Shown here: in pieces, positions 35,806 to 43,915 of the stretch
Layout: every line of letters begins with the position of its first letter
How positions within the stretch are numbered: the stretch's first letter is position 1
From: CAIQPS01 sp963843455
GTDB taxonomy: Bacteria > Actinomycetota > Thermoleophilia > RBG-16-64-13
Direction of reading: 5' to 3'
NCBI GenBank assembly: GCA_963843455.1
Contig: CAWJKE010000013.1
Span: 1 to 64,000 of the forward strand
DNA length: 64,000 nt
Notes under the pieces: model-generated
The model's database searches: none
What the model was told of the DNA's origin: nothing
The model's input: only the letters and a program-made list of their open reading frames with translations
Program-made: the position numbers and the translations under genes

Positions 35806-35864
35806 GCGCCGGCGCTCGGCGAGTGCGGAGCTGCCGGCGCCTCGACGGCGCCTGCGTCCGCGGA

Positions 35865-38800
35865 CTACTTCAGCAGCCCGATCACGTCGAAGGCGTCGAC
35901 GCCGATGTTGGTTCCGGTGGCAGCGGCGTTCTTCGTGCCGGTCCATTCGATCTTGACCGTATGCGTCCCCGGAACCAGCGGTTTTGTCTCCCAGACCTTC
36001 TGCTTCCAGACCTCCTTGGCCGAGTAGAGGTCCACCAGCACCGGGGTCCCGGCATCCAGCGTGACCCTGGCTTTACCGTAGACCGGGCTCTTCTTGGCTA
36101 TCCATGACAGGTAGGAACCCACGAACGTGACCGTCACCGAGGATGCAGTGGAGTTCGCGAAGCGGAAGTTGCCGGCCGACGCCGCCGATGACGACGAGGT
36201 GGTCCAGGTGCCGGCATAGGCGAAGTGAGAGTCGTTCTGCTCCCACCGGGTCGCCGGCGCGGCGGGTGCCTGGCCGAGCGTCCCCGCGATGTCGAAGGCA
36301 TCGACGTTGATGTTTGTGCCGGTGGCGGCGGCGCTCTTGGTGCCGGTCCACTCGATCTTGACCGTGTGCGCTCCGGCGGCGAGCGTCCCGGTGTCCCAGA
36401 GCTTCTGCTTCCACTTCGTGTCGGCGCTGAACAGGTCAACGATCAGCGGGGTGCCCCCGTCCACCGTGACTTTGGCCTTGCCGTAGGCCGGGCTCTTCTT
36501 GCCGATCCAGGCCAGGAAGGTGCCGTTGAACGTGGCGGTTGCCGCGGAACCAGCCGAGTCGGCGAAGCGGAAGCTGCCGGCCGACGCCGAGGATGACGAT
36601 GACGCGGTCCAGCCTCCCGCGAAGGAGAAGCGAGCGTCCGTCTGTTCGTACCGGTTGGTGGTGGGGGCGGGCGTCGGTGTCTTGGACGTAGTCGGCGGCG
36701 TCGAGGGCGTGGGGGAGGTGGGGGGCGTGGTGGAGGTCGCTGAGGCGGTGGTCAGGGTGCCGATCACCTCGACCGCGTCGACGCTGATGTATTTGCCGGC
36801 GGCGTTCACCGGATCCCAGGAGATCTTGACGGTGTGGGCGCCCTCGGGCAGGGTCCCGGTGTTCCAGACCCTCTGCTGGTACGCGACGGCCGAAGCCGCG
36901 AGGTCGACGGAGACCGCCGCGCCTCCGTCGAGGCTGACCTTCGCCTTGCTGAGAGTGGTGCCCCTGGTGGCGATCCAGGAGAGATAGGTGCCGGTGAAGG
37001 CGATGGTCGCCGACGCGCCGCTGGTGTTGGCCCTGAGATAGCTGCCGCCGGACGGTCCGGTCGCGGAGAACGTGGCCCACGTGCCCGCGAAGGCGATATG
37101 GGAGTCGGTCTGCTCGAAGCGGGTGGAGGCCGGTGGAGGAGGTGGGGGAGGACTGCTCGCCTGCGTCAGCGTACCCTGCACGTCGAAGGCATCCACCCCG
37201 ATGTAGGCCCTGGCCGCAGCGGGGTTCTTAGTGCCGGTATAGGCGATGGTGAGGGTGTGGGCGCTGTCGGAGAGGCCGGTGGCGCTCCATACCTTCTGTT
37301 GCCAGGTGGTGCCCGGGCTGTAGAGGTCGACGGTAAGGGGAGCGCCGCCGTCTAGGGTCACCTGGGCGATGCCGTAGTTAGGGCTCTTGACCGTGACCCA
37401 AGCGATCGAGGTCCCGGTGAACTTCGCCGTCACGAGACTCCCGCCGGTGTTCGCGTATCCCCAGGAACCTCCGGAAGCCCCGGGGTTAAGACCGGTACCC
37501 CAGGTGCCGGTGTAGGAGAGACGGGCGTCGGTCTGCTCATAACGAGTAGCCGTTGGGCTTGAGGCCGGAGGAGTCGCAGTCGCCTGGGTAAGGTTGCCGA
37601 TGAGGTCCAGGCCGTCCAACCCGATGTTGGTGTCGGTGGCAGCGGCGTTCTTCGTCCCGGTCCACTCGATCCTCACCGTGTGGCTACCGGCGGTCAGATT
37701 GCCGCTGTTCCACACCTTCTGGACGTAGGCTGTGCCTGCGCTGTAGAGATCGACCATCACCGGGGTCTTGTTGTCCAGGGTCACCTTGGCGATGCCGTAC
37801 GCCGAGCTCTTCTTGGCTATCAGACCCAGGTAGGTGCCGGTGAAGGTGATGGTCACCGACGTGCCCTTAGCGTTGGCGTAGACGAAGTCGCCGCCCGAGG
37901 CCGAGGTGGTCGTGGACTTGCTCCAGGTGCCCGCGTAGCCGAGGTGCGAGTCGCTCTGTTCGTACCGGGTGTAGGGAGACACCATCCGCCGGGCGGTCAC
38001 GTAGCTGGAGCGGAACGCATCCTCGATGGTCACCAGGTCGCCGCTGCGCGGTGCGTTGATCATCATCCCGCCGCCCACGTACATGCCCACATGGCTGATG
38101 GGCGTGTAGAAGAAGATCAGGTCTCCCGGCTGCAGGCTGTCCTTGCTCACGGCCGTGCCGTACGTGGCCTGGGAGCGGGAGTAGTGGGGCAGGGTGACGC
38201 CGAACTGCTTGTACACGTACATGCAGAAGCCGGAGCAGTCGAAGCCGCCGGTGGGGCTCGCACCGGCCCAGAGGTAGGGCACGCCCAGGTATTCAACGGC
38301 CTTCCGGACAACTTTCTCCCCAGGCGACAGCACGCCGTCACCGCCGTACCAGTAGAGGTCCTTGGTAGTGGCGGGGCTGGCCCCCCAGAAGTTGAAGACG
38401 GTCACTTCCACGGGTCCGTCGCCGTATCCCGGGGGCACCGAGGTGATGGTGAGCTGGGTGCTCGAGTCGGCCTTCCAGTTGGAGGCGGGGACGTCTACCT
38501 TGCCCACCCGGACTCTGGAGGCTCCGGTCAGCGCCGTGCCGGTGATGACGAGTTTGTTCCCTCCGCCGACGGGGCCACTGGACGCGCCCAAGCCGGTCAC
38601 GCGGGCACTGTTGAGGCTCTTCACTTCTCGAAACACCGGCCAGCCGACGCCCACGAAGTCGATCTTCTTGATCTCGGTACCGTGGTCCTTGATCGCCGTG
38701 CTGGTGGCTGCTGCCAGGCCGGTGGGCTTGGCGAAGAGTAGGACGCCCTGATCGCGAGCCACGAAGGCCACGGCCGCCTCGCCGTCGGGGTAGTCCTCAC

Positions 38801-39626
38801 CGGAGACCAGCCCGAGGTGGGCGTAGCTCAGCCACCCCTGGGCCACGGCGTAGTCTGCGAGTGCCGCACAGGCGTCGTAGCGGCCGTCCGGATCGCTTGC
38901 GCTGGTCGCGCCGACGATCCGCTTGCTCACGGTGAAGCCGTCTACGCCCAGAGCGACGTTCGTACCGACGACCAAGCCGGAACTCACACCCAGATCGGCG
39001 ATGGCGTCCTTCGCCGACTGAGGGAACGGACCGGCGGCAGGCGTGAGCAGCAACGGCCAGCCTTGAGCGGCGGCCAGGCTGGAGGCGGCCAGAGCGGCTC
39101 CGTAGCTATCGCCGGGAGCGACGACGACTTTGGACACCGTTCCGAGTTTGCTCTTCACGGCGCGCGCGACGAGAGCGGCGGTCTCGTAGCGATCGGCGCC
39201 CTTGATGACCACGATGGAGGTCTCGGCTGTGAGGGCCGGGACCGCGGCCTTGACCCTGGCGACGAACGTGGAGGGGAGGCCCACCAGGAAGACCTTGGTC
39301 GGCTTGAGCCGGGTGAGTTCGGTGGCCACGTCGGCGCTGAGGGCCGATGCGGAGGTGAGCAGCAGCGGGCCGGCGTAGGCCTTGGCCAGCACGGCCGCCG
39401 TGAGCGAATCGGCGTAGCTATCGACGCTTGTCACGACGACTGCCGGGGCGCCGCCGGCGAAGGCCTTGCCTGAAAGCGAGATGGCGTTGGCCACGTGGCC
39501 GCCGTCCGAGTTCACCGGAGTATTGAAGGTGGGGGCGGCGAGGCAGATGGCGGAACCGGCCAGCAGAGCCAGCGAGAAAACGAGCAGCGCGAGCCCGATG
39601 TAAGCAGTCTTCTTGGTCGGCCGCAT
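35865..39626 (-). CDS. Secreted wall protein: CWB2 repeats, IPT/TIG, NlpC/P60 hydrolase and five beta-sandwich repeats
   Basis: This protein of 1253 residues has a signal peptide (1-30). CWB2-type cell-wall-binding repeats cover about 35-335 (VVVTSVDSYADSLTAA, VVIKGADRYETAALVA, ILVGG-like VFLVGLPSTF). An IPT/TIG-like domain covers about 345-425. The NlpC/P60 endopeptidase domain covers about 440-545, with Cys464 in FDCSGF, His512 in SHVGMY and a third residue near NAPRSG. Five copies of a roughly 125-residue domain start near 553, 692, 834, 990 and 1125. Each begins R-[YFW]-E-Q and contains FxGTxLxW, YG-A-VTLDG-P, VDLYS and VDAFDV-G. Pro/Thr linkers separate some copies. It binds and remodels the cell wall. 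GGAGGAA precedes the ATG. Confidence 0.93.
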   Translation of the reverse strand: MRPTKKTAYIGLALLVFSLALLAGSAICLAAPTFNTPVNSDGGHVANAISLSGKAFAGGAPAVVVTSVDSYADSLTAAVLAKAYAGPLLLTSASALSADVATELTRLKPTKVFLVGLPSTFVARVKAAVPALTAETSIVVIKGADRYETAALVARAVKSKLGTVSKVVVAPGDSYGAALAASSLAAAQGWPLLLTPAAGPFPQSAKDAIADLGVSSGLVVGTNVALGVDGFTVSKRIVGATSASDPDGRYDACAALADYAVAQGWLSYAHLGLVSGEDYPDGEAAVAFVARDQGVLLFAKPTGLAAATSTAIKDHGTEIKKIDFVGVGWPVFREVKSLNSARVTGLGASSGPVGGGNKLVITGTALTGASRVRVGKVDVPASNWKADSSTQLTITSVPPGYGDGPVEVTVFNFWGASPATTKDLYWYGGDGVLSPGEKVVRKAVEYLGVPYLWAGASPTGGFDCSGFCMYVYKQFGVTLPHYSRSQATYGTAVSKDSLQPGDLIFFYTPISHVGMYVGGGMMINAPRSGDLVTIEDAFRSSYVTARRMVSPYTRYEQSDSHLGYAGTWSKSTTTSASGGDFVYANAKGTSVTITFTGTYLGLIAKKSSAYGIAKVTLDNKTPVMVDLYSAGTAYVQKVWNSGNLTAGSHTVRIEWTGTKNAAATDTNIGLDGLDLIGNLTQATATPPASSPTATRYEQTDARLSYTGTWGTGLNPGASGGSWGYANTGGSLVTAKFTGTSIAWVTVKSPNYGIAQVTLDGGAPLTVDLYSPGTTWQQKVWSATGLSDSAHTLTIAYTGTKNPAAARAYIGVDAFDVQGTLTQASSPPPPPPPASTRFEQTDSHIAFAGTWATFSATGPSGGSYLRANTSGASATIAFTGTYLSWIATRGTTLSKAKVSLDGGAAVSVDLAASAVAYQQRVWNTGTLPEGAHTVKISWDPVNAAGKYISVDAVEVIGTLTTASATSTTPPTSPTPSTPPTTSKTPTPAPTTNRYEQTDARFSFAGGWTASSSSSASAGSFRFADSAGSAATATFNGTFLAWIGKKSPAYGKAKVTVDGGTPLIVDLFSADTKWKQKLWDTGTLAAGAHTVKIEWTGTKSAAATGTNINVDAFDIAGTLGQAPAAPATRWEQNDSHFAYAGTWTTSSSSAASAGNFRFANSTASSVTVTFVGSYLSWIAKKSPVYGKARVTLDAGTPVLVDLYSAKEVWKQKVWETKPLVPGTHTVKIEWTGTKNAAATGTNIGVDAFDVIGLLK
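37180..37557 (-). repeat. Beta-sandwich repeat copy 2 of the NlpC/P60 gene, close match to 39838-40206
   Basis: This unit matches the last repeat of the M23 gene over nearly its whole length. Shared stretches include CCGGGGTTAAGACCGGT and GGGCTGTAGAGGTCGACGGT. It is far more similar to that copy than to the other repeats in its own gene, pointing to recent copying between genes. Confidence 0.75.
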
Positions 39627-39719
39627 GAGATTCCTCCGGTAGGTGCTCGAACGTCGCCGATACTCACCTATCGGCCCGAGGCCTGGGTTACTGAAGACAG
39701 GTGAGGTCGTGAGGGAGCG

Positions 39720-39813
39720 CTAGTTGAGCGTGCCATAAGGTCTCGAAGGCGTCGACGCTGAGGAACTTGCCTAGGCGTCCAGCCACCCACGAGAGGTAGG
39801 TTCCGGAGAAGGA
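39720..39813 (-). pseudogene. Decayed remnant of a beta-sandwich repeat
   Basis: Between the two wall-enzyme genes the minus strand reads SFSGTYLSWVAGR and then directly GKFLSVDAFET, two conserved blocks of the repeat that are normally about 75 residues apart. In a shifted frame it ends GTLN-stop, identical to the end of the M23 gene. This looks like a repeat with an internal deletion, the former 3' end of a duplicated gene. Confidence 0.7.
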
Positions 39814-39821
39814 CCGCCCGC

Positions 39822-41234
39822 TCAGTTCAGGGTGCCCTGCACCTCGAAGGCATCGACCCCGGTATAGGCCCCAGCAGCAGCGGGGTTCTTGGTGCCGGTG
39901 TAAGCGATGGTGACGGTGTGGGCGCTGTTCGGAAGGCCGGTCGCGCTCCACACTTTCTGTTGCCACTTGGTGTCCGGGCTGTAGAGGTCGACGGTGACCG
40001 GAGTGCCGCCGTCCAGGGTCACCCGGGCGATGCCGTAGTTGGGGCTCTTGACCGTGATCCAGCCGATCGAGGTCCCGGTGAACTTCACCGTCACCAGACT
40101 CCCGGTGGTGTTCGTGTATCCCCAGGAGCCCCCCGAAGCCCCGGGGTTAAGACCGGTGCCCCAGGAGCCCGTGTAGGCCAGGTGGGTGTCGGTCTGCTGG
40201 TAGCGGGTGGCGAGGCTTTCTGTCGCCTTCACGAGGGTGCCCGTCACGTCGACCGCATCGATGTTCACACGCGTCCCTCCCGACCCTCCTGCCTGTCCGG
40301 TCCAGGAGAGCACCACCTTGTGCGTCCCCGACGTCAGAGTCCCCGTGGTCCATACTTTCTGTTGGCGCCGCGTCGTGGGACTGGAGAAGTCGATCGACCC
40401 CTTGGCGACCCCGTCGAGGCTGACCAAGGCCTTCCCCTGGGTCACGCCGGTAGTCGCGATGAGGTCGAGCTTGGTGCCGCTGAACCAGAGCAATGCCTTG
40501 GCCGACGAGTCGGCGTATGTGTAGGTTCCGCCTGACGCCCCGCTCGTGCTGAAGCTCACCCACTTGCCCAGGTACAAAAGGTTGCCGTTGGTCTGCTCGT
40601 AACGAGTAAGACCCGGGCTCGGTGGCGGTGGCGGGGTCCCGCCGAGAAGCGGTGCGTTCACCAGGCTGTCATAGGGGTCCATGGAAGCTGAGGACATCGA
40701 CGTGGTCTGGTGGATCTCGAAGTGCAGATGCGAGCCGGTAGACTCGGCGTTGCCGCTGTCTCCGACATACGCTATGTGCTGGCCTTGCGCCACATGAGCC
40801 CCGGACACCAATCCGGGCGCGAAAGCGTTCGCCAGACCACCTTTGCCGTCGTCGGTGCCCGGGGTGTCGTTGTTGATGTGGATGTAGAAATACCCATGGC
40901 CGTCATCGCCGACCAGCCAGAGCGAGTACTGGGGCACTCCGCCGTACGTGCCCACTCGCAACGTCACCGTGCCGGCGACGCACGCCAATTCCTTTGTCAT
41001 CTTGGGCGCCATGAGGTCGCTACCCTGATGCAGATGACCGGAGCGCGGAGCGAGATAGTCGTGCAACACCGTCACCCGCTTCTCGAGGGGGAACACCATC
41101 GGGATGGTCGCGGCCGAAGCCCGGCCGGCGAACGGGGTCCCGAGGACGATAAGAACGGCCAATAGTCCTATGGCAGCCGCGCCGGCGAACAGTCCGCGCC
41201 GCTTGTCTCTTGAGGATCGTGCCGAGGATGGCAT
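39822..41234 (-). CDS. Secreted M23 (LytM-type) metallopeptidase with two beta-sandwich repeats
   Basis: This 470-residue protein has an N-terminal signal or anchor (about 12-40). The M23 domain spans about 50-185 with zinc ligands H69 and D73 (HLHQGSDLMAP) and H169-L-H171 (GSHLHFEIH). A Pro-rich linker (GGTPPPPPSPG) then leads to two copies of the repeat shared with the NlpC/P60 protein, starting TRYEQTNGNLL and TRYQQTDTHLAY. It probably cuts peptide cross-bridges in peptidoglycan or acts as a divisome activator. AAGGAGGT supports the ATG at 41232-41234. Confidence 0.92.
   Translation of the reverse strand: MPSSARSSRDKRRGLFAGAAAIGLLAVLIVLGTPFAGRASAATIPMVFPLEKRVTVLHDYLAPRSGHLHQGSDLMAPKMTKELACVAGTVTLRVGTYGGVPQYSLWLVGDDGHGYFYIHINNDTPGTDDGKGGLANAFAPGLVSGAHVAQGQHIAYVGDSGNAESTGSHLHFEIHQTTSMSSASMDPYDSLVNAPLLGGTPPPPPSPGLTRYEQTNGNLLYLGKWVSFSTSGASGGTYTYADSSAKALLWFSGTKLDLIATTGVTQGKALVSLDGVAKGSIDFSSPTTRRQQKVWTTGTLTSGTHKVVLSWTGQAGGSGGTRVNIDAVDVTGTLVKATESLATRYQQTDTHLAYTGSWGTGLNPGASGGSWGYTNTTGSLVTVKFTGTSIGWITVKSPNYGIARVTLDGGTPVTVDLYSPDTKWQQKVWSATGLPNSAHTVTIAYTGTKNPAAAGAYTGVDAFEVQGTLN
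39838..40206 (-). repeat. Last beta-sandwich repeat of the M23 gene, close match to 37180-37557
   Basis: Same orientation as its partner about 2.6 kb away, with long identical stretches around the segment coding for GTGLNPGASGGSWGY and VKSPNYGIA. This gives a direct repeat that could recombine and delete the DNA between. Confidence 0.75.
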
Positions 41235-41524
41235 GGTCCTGACCTCCTTACTCTTGCCCGCACTATCCGGGCGACGTCCAGGTTGGGGTATCAGGTAGGG
41301 GGCAGATGAACCTAATATCGGCATCGCGGGGGTGCCGCCTTAAGGCGCCCCAGGATATCAACCAGGGCAAGCGGAAAGGAAACCGCCGTTCAGGTAGAAA
41401 TCAGGCGGAGCCGGGCCCGCAGGCATCGAGGCGAGCAGGACGGGCCCGCGGCAGCAGACGGCAGCGGGCGCCGCAAGAGTGCGACCTGGGCGCCCGGCCG
41501 GGAGAGGAGCGGAGGTGCGAAGCG

Positions 41525-41905
41525 CTACTTATTCGGCTGGGAGAGCGCGATCCAGTTGCCCTCGAGGTCCTTGAACCACGCGGCCTTGCCGTGCTCGTCC
41601 TCGATCACGCCGTTGGTGGTCTTGAGGTTCGGCATGTCGAGGTCCTCGAAGACGACGCCGTGGGTCCTGAGGGCGCTCATCTCCCTATCCAGGTCCTGCA
41701 CGACGATCGTGGCCTTGGTCGCACCACCCAGGTCGGCCTTCGTCTCGTAGACCATCAACTGAGTGCCGCCGAGGGAGTAGATCGCCTCACCCTCGGATCG
41801 GGCGCCCTGATAGGGTTTGAGCCCGAGCATCTTCTCGTAGAAGGTCCGAGCCCTGCCGAGGTCATGCACCGGGATGATCGCCATGGCTGTGGCGTCTTCC
41901 AACAT
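41525..41905 (-). CDS. VOC (glyoxalase/bleomycin resistance) superfamily protein
   Basis: This 126-residue protein has two beta-alpha-beta-beta-beta modules: IIPVHDLGRARTFYEKMLGLKP, YSLGGTQLMVYETKADLGG, TIVVQDLDREMSALRTHGVVF and DEHGKAAWFKDLEGNWIALSQP. The last contains the metal-ligand Glu/Asp region typical of the fold. The start at 41903-41905 follows AGGAAAGG. The substrate is not predictable; lyases, isomerases and resistance proteins share this fold. Confidence 0.88.
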   Translation of the reverse strand: MLEDATAMAIIPVHDLGRARTFYEKMLGLKPYQGARSEGEAIYSLGGTQLMVYETKADLGGATKATIVVQDLDREMSALRTHGVVFEDLDMPNLKTTNGVIEDEHGKAAWFKDLEGNWIALSQPNK

Positions 41906-42096
41906 CGTCTTTCCTTTCCTGGGGGGGTGGGCTAAGGCCCGATATACCCCAGGGAGCCCGAGATGATTCATGCCGGCGGGCTGCGATGCGGGACGGCGCG
42001 CCCGCCGCGATATAGTTGGCGCTGGGACTGTCGTGGTCCGGACGCGATTGGAGAAGAAGAGGCTTGGGCGAACCGACGAACACCGCCGGGCGAGAG

Positions 42097-42976
42097 ATGC
42101 CCGAAGAGGGCCGCCAAGATCGCCTTGGTCACCGATTCCACTTGTGATCTGCCCGAAGTCGAGAGGCTCCGACACGGGACGATCGTGATCCCGCTCCACG
42201 TCTTGGTGGGCGAGACGAGCTATCTCGATCGTATCGATCTTGACTCTGCCGGCTTCTACAGGCGCTTCCGCGATGCAGGCCAGATCGCGAGTTCGTCACA
42301 ACCTAGCGTGGGTGAGTTTCAGGCCCTATATGCGGCCCTCCTCGAAACCAACGACTCCGTGCTCTCCGTTCATATCTCCGGCCATCTCTCAGGCACCCTT
42401 CAAAGCGCGGCGGTCGCCGCCGAGGCAGTCGATCCCGGCCGGGTGCGTGTGGTGGATTCCAGGCAGGTCTCGGTGGGCCTGGGTCTGGTCGTTCGGGCCG
42501 CCGGCGAGGCCATCCTGGCCGGAGGGACTCTGGAGGAGGTGGTAGCGGCCACGGAGGCCGCCGCACGGGAGACCCGGGTGTACGGCACCCTCCCTTCGCT
42601 CGAGGTGGCGGTCAGGGGAGGGCGGGTCAGCGCGCCGGTAGCCCGCCTCGCCGGGTTGGTCGATCTGAAGCCCATAATCGTGTTCGACGAGGAAGGAGCG
42701 GCACACATCGATGGGGGACGCCTTGGCTTCCAGCGGGCGCTTCGCGGCGTGGCTGACAAGGCGGTTCGGTTCGCCTCCGGCAATCCTGCGCGGGCCGCCA
42801 TCGTGCACGCGGATGGTCTGGAGGCCGCCCAGTACGTGCGGCAGCGTCTTCGCCTGGCCCTGGGAGAGCTGGACATTCCCATACTCGAGGCGGGAGCGGT
42901 CATCACCACCCACGTCGGATTGGGGGCGGTTGCGGTCGGCGTTCAACGCATCAAGCAGCCCGATCTACCCGGCTAA
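42097..42976 (+). CDS. DegV family fatty-acid-binding protein, frameshift just after the start
   Basis: This protein of about 293 residues has KIALVTDSTCDLP, VIPLHVLVGETSYLD, SSSQPSVGEFQALY, VHISGHLSGTLQSA, VRVVDSRQVSVGLG and LPSLEVAVRGGRVSA. These form the two-domain DegV/FakB fold that holds a fatty acid for phosphorylation by a FakA-type kinase. No start codon lies close upstream in the main frame, but ATG 42097 one frame away gives MPE(R)AAKIALVTDST if a single base near 42104 is removed. Its 3' end overlaps the convergent heliorhodopsin gene by 12 bases. Confidence 0.85.
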
Positions 42977-43762
42977 GATCGATGCGAAGACCTGCCAGGC
43001 CAGCAGTGCCTTGGCGGTCAGGCTTAGGATGATGTAGACCTTCTCGCCGAAAAGATAGTCCCGCCAAGGTCCAACCTTCTTGTATTGCAGGACCATATTG
43101 ACCGCGAAGATGTTGAAGAAGACGAACAGTGACGCGATGATCCCGTACACGAACCCGGGCGGGTTCTGGTCGCCGAATCCGGGGCTCCACACGTAGATGA
43201 GCACTCCGATCCAGGGGATGATCCCGGCGAAACAGCCGAAGTAGAACGAGAGCCAATGAGGCTTGCCGGGCTGTTCGTATTTCTCCAGCAGCAAACCGAA
43301 CAGGACCATACACGCGTTCACGCCGAAGATCGCGATGATCGCGGCCAGGTCTACTATTCCGCAGATCATGGTGATGAGCACGATCATGAGCGAAGACGTG
43401 ACGGAGTACTCGATCCAACGGCCGTAGTTCTTGTTCTGCAGCAGATTGCGCTTGTACCAGCCGAAGATGCCGGGCGACGCGATGAGCAGAAGGGCGAGCG
43501 CCGACAGCGCCATGAACGCGAACACTCCCCAGCCCAACGGGAAGTTCCCGATAGGGTGTGCCTCGGCCGGCGTCCCGGGGGGGCCGGTGAGGTAGGTGGC
43601 GACTACCGGGATCGTGAAGCCGTTCTGTAGCACCGCAATGACGATCGCCTGAGCGGCCAGGACGAGGCCCACGCCGACGTTCCACCAGCGCAGGTTGCGA
43701 AACCGGGGCTCGAGGTCGAGAGCGGCTCCCGCCGTACCTGAGGTTTCGGTGGTCCCGTTCAT
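42965..43762 (-). CDS. Heliorhodopsin
   Basis: This 265-residue protein has seven hydrophobic segments. The retinal-binding lysine is K251 in ILSLTAKALLAWQVF, and the presumed counterion is E118 in RWIEYSVTSSLMIVLI. Other family landmarks are GIVDLAAIIAIFGVNACMVLFG, FYFGCFAGIIPWIGVLIYV, ASLFVFFNIFAVNMVLQYK and DYLFGEKVYI. Heliorhodopsins are light-sensing, not pumping, with an inverted membrane orientation, and occur mostly in monoderm bacteria, archaea and some eukaryotes. At the TM1 position that is His in the best-studied member (as remembered) this protein seems to have Leu35. The ATG at 43760-43762 follows a GGGGGG tract. Confidence 0.93.
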   Translation of the reverse strand: MNGTTETSGTAGAALDLEPRFRNLRWWNVGVGLVLAAQAIVIAVLQNGFTIPVVATYLTGPPGTPAEAHPIGNFPLGWGVFAFMALSALALLLIASPGIFGWYKRNLLQNKNYGRWIEYSVTSSLMIVLITMICGIVDLAAIIAIFGVNACMVLFGLLLEKYEQPGKPHWLSFYFGCFAGIIPWIGVLIYVWSPGFGDQNPPGFVYGIIASLFVFFNIFAVNMVLQYKKVGPWRDYLFGEKVYIILSLTAKALLAWQVFASILAG

Positions 43763-43915
43763 TTTCGTACCCCCCCGTTCGGTCCCAATGGTCGTGGCAG
43801 CGAGAGTCTCTGGGTAGATAGTAAGGACCGAGGAGCAGTCTTTCAAGAACCGCCGGGGCGTGATGATAGGCTTAGGCAGAGCAGGGTGCCAGAGCAGCAT
43901 TCGGGAGGCAGGCCA

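Noticed and set aside
37680..38741. 353-residue open frame on the plus strand across the NlpC/P60 gene
   Set aside because: It is antisense to a clear multidomain protein and is rich in Gly, Val, His and Arg as expected from GC-rich codon shadows; no family motif.
41306..41935. 209-residue plus-strand frame over the VOC gene
   Set aside because: Antisense to a well-supported VOC-fold gene; no motif and no ribosome binding site.
43763..43915. Promoter boxes in the heliorhodopsin/dehydrogenase spacer
   Set aside because: TAGATA- and GATAGG-like hexamers are present but without convincing partner boxes, so no site is annotated.
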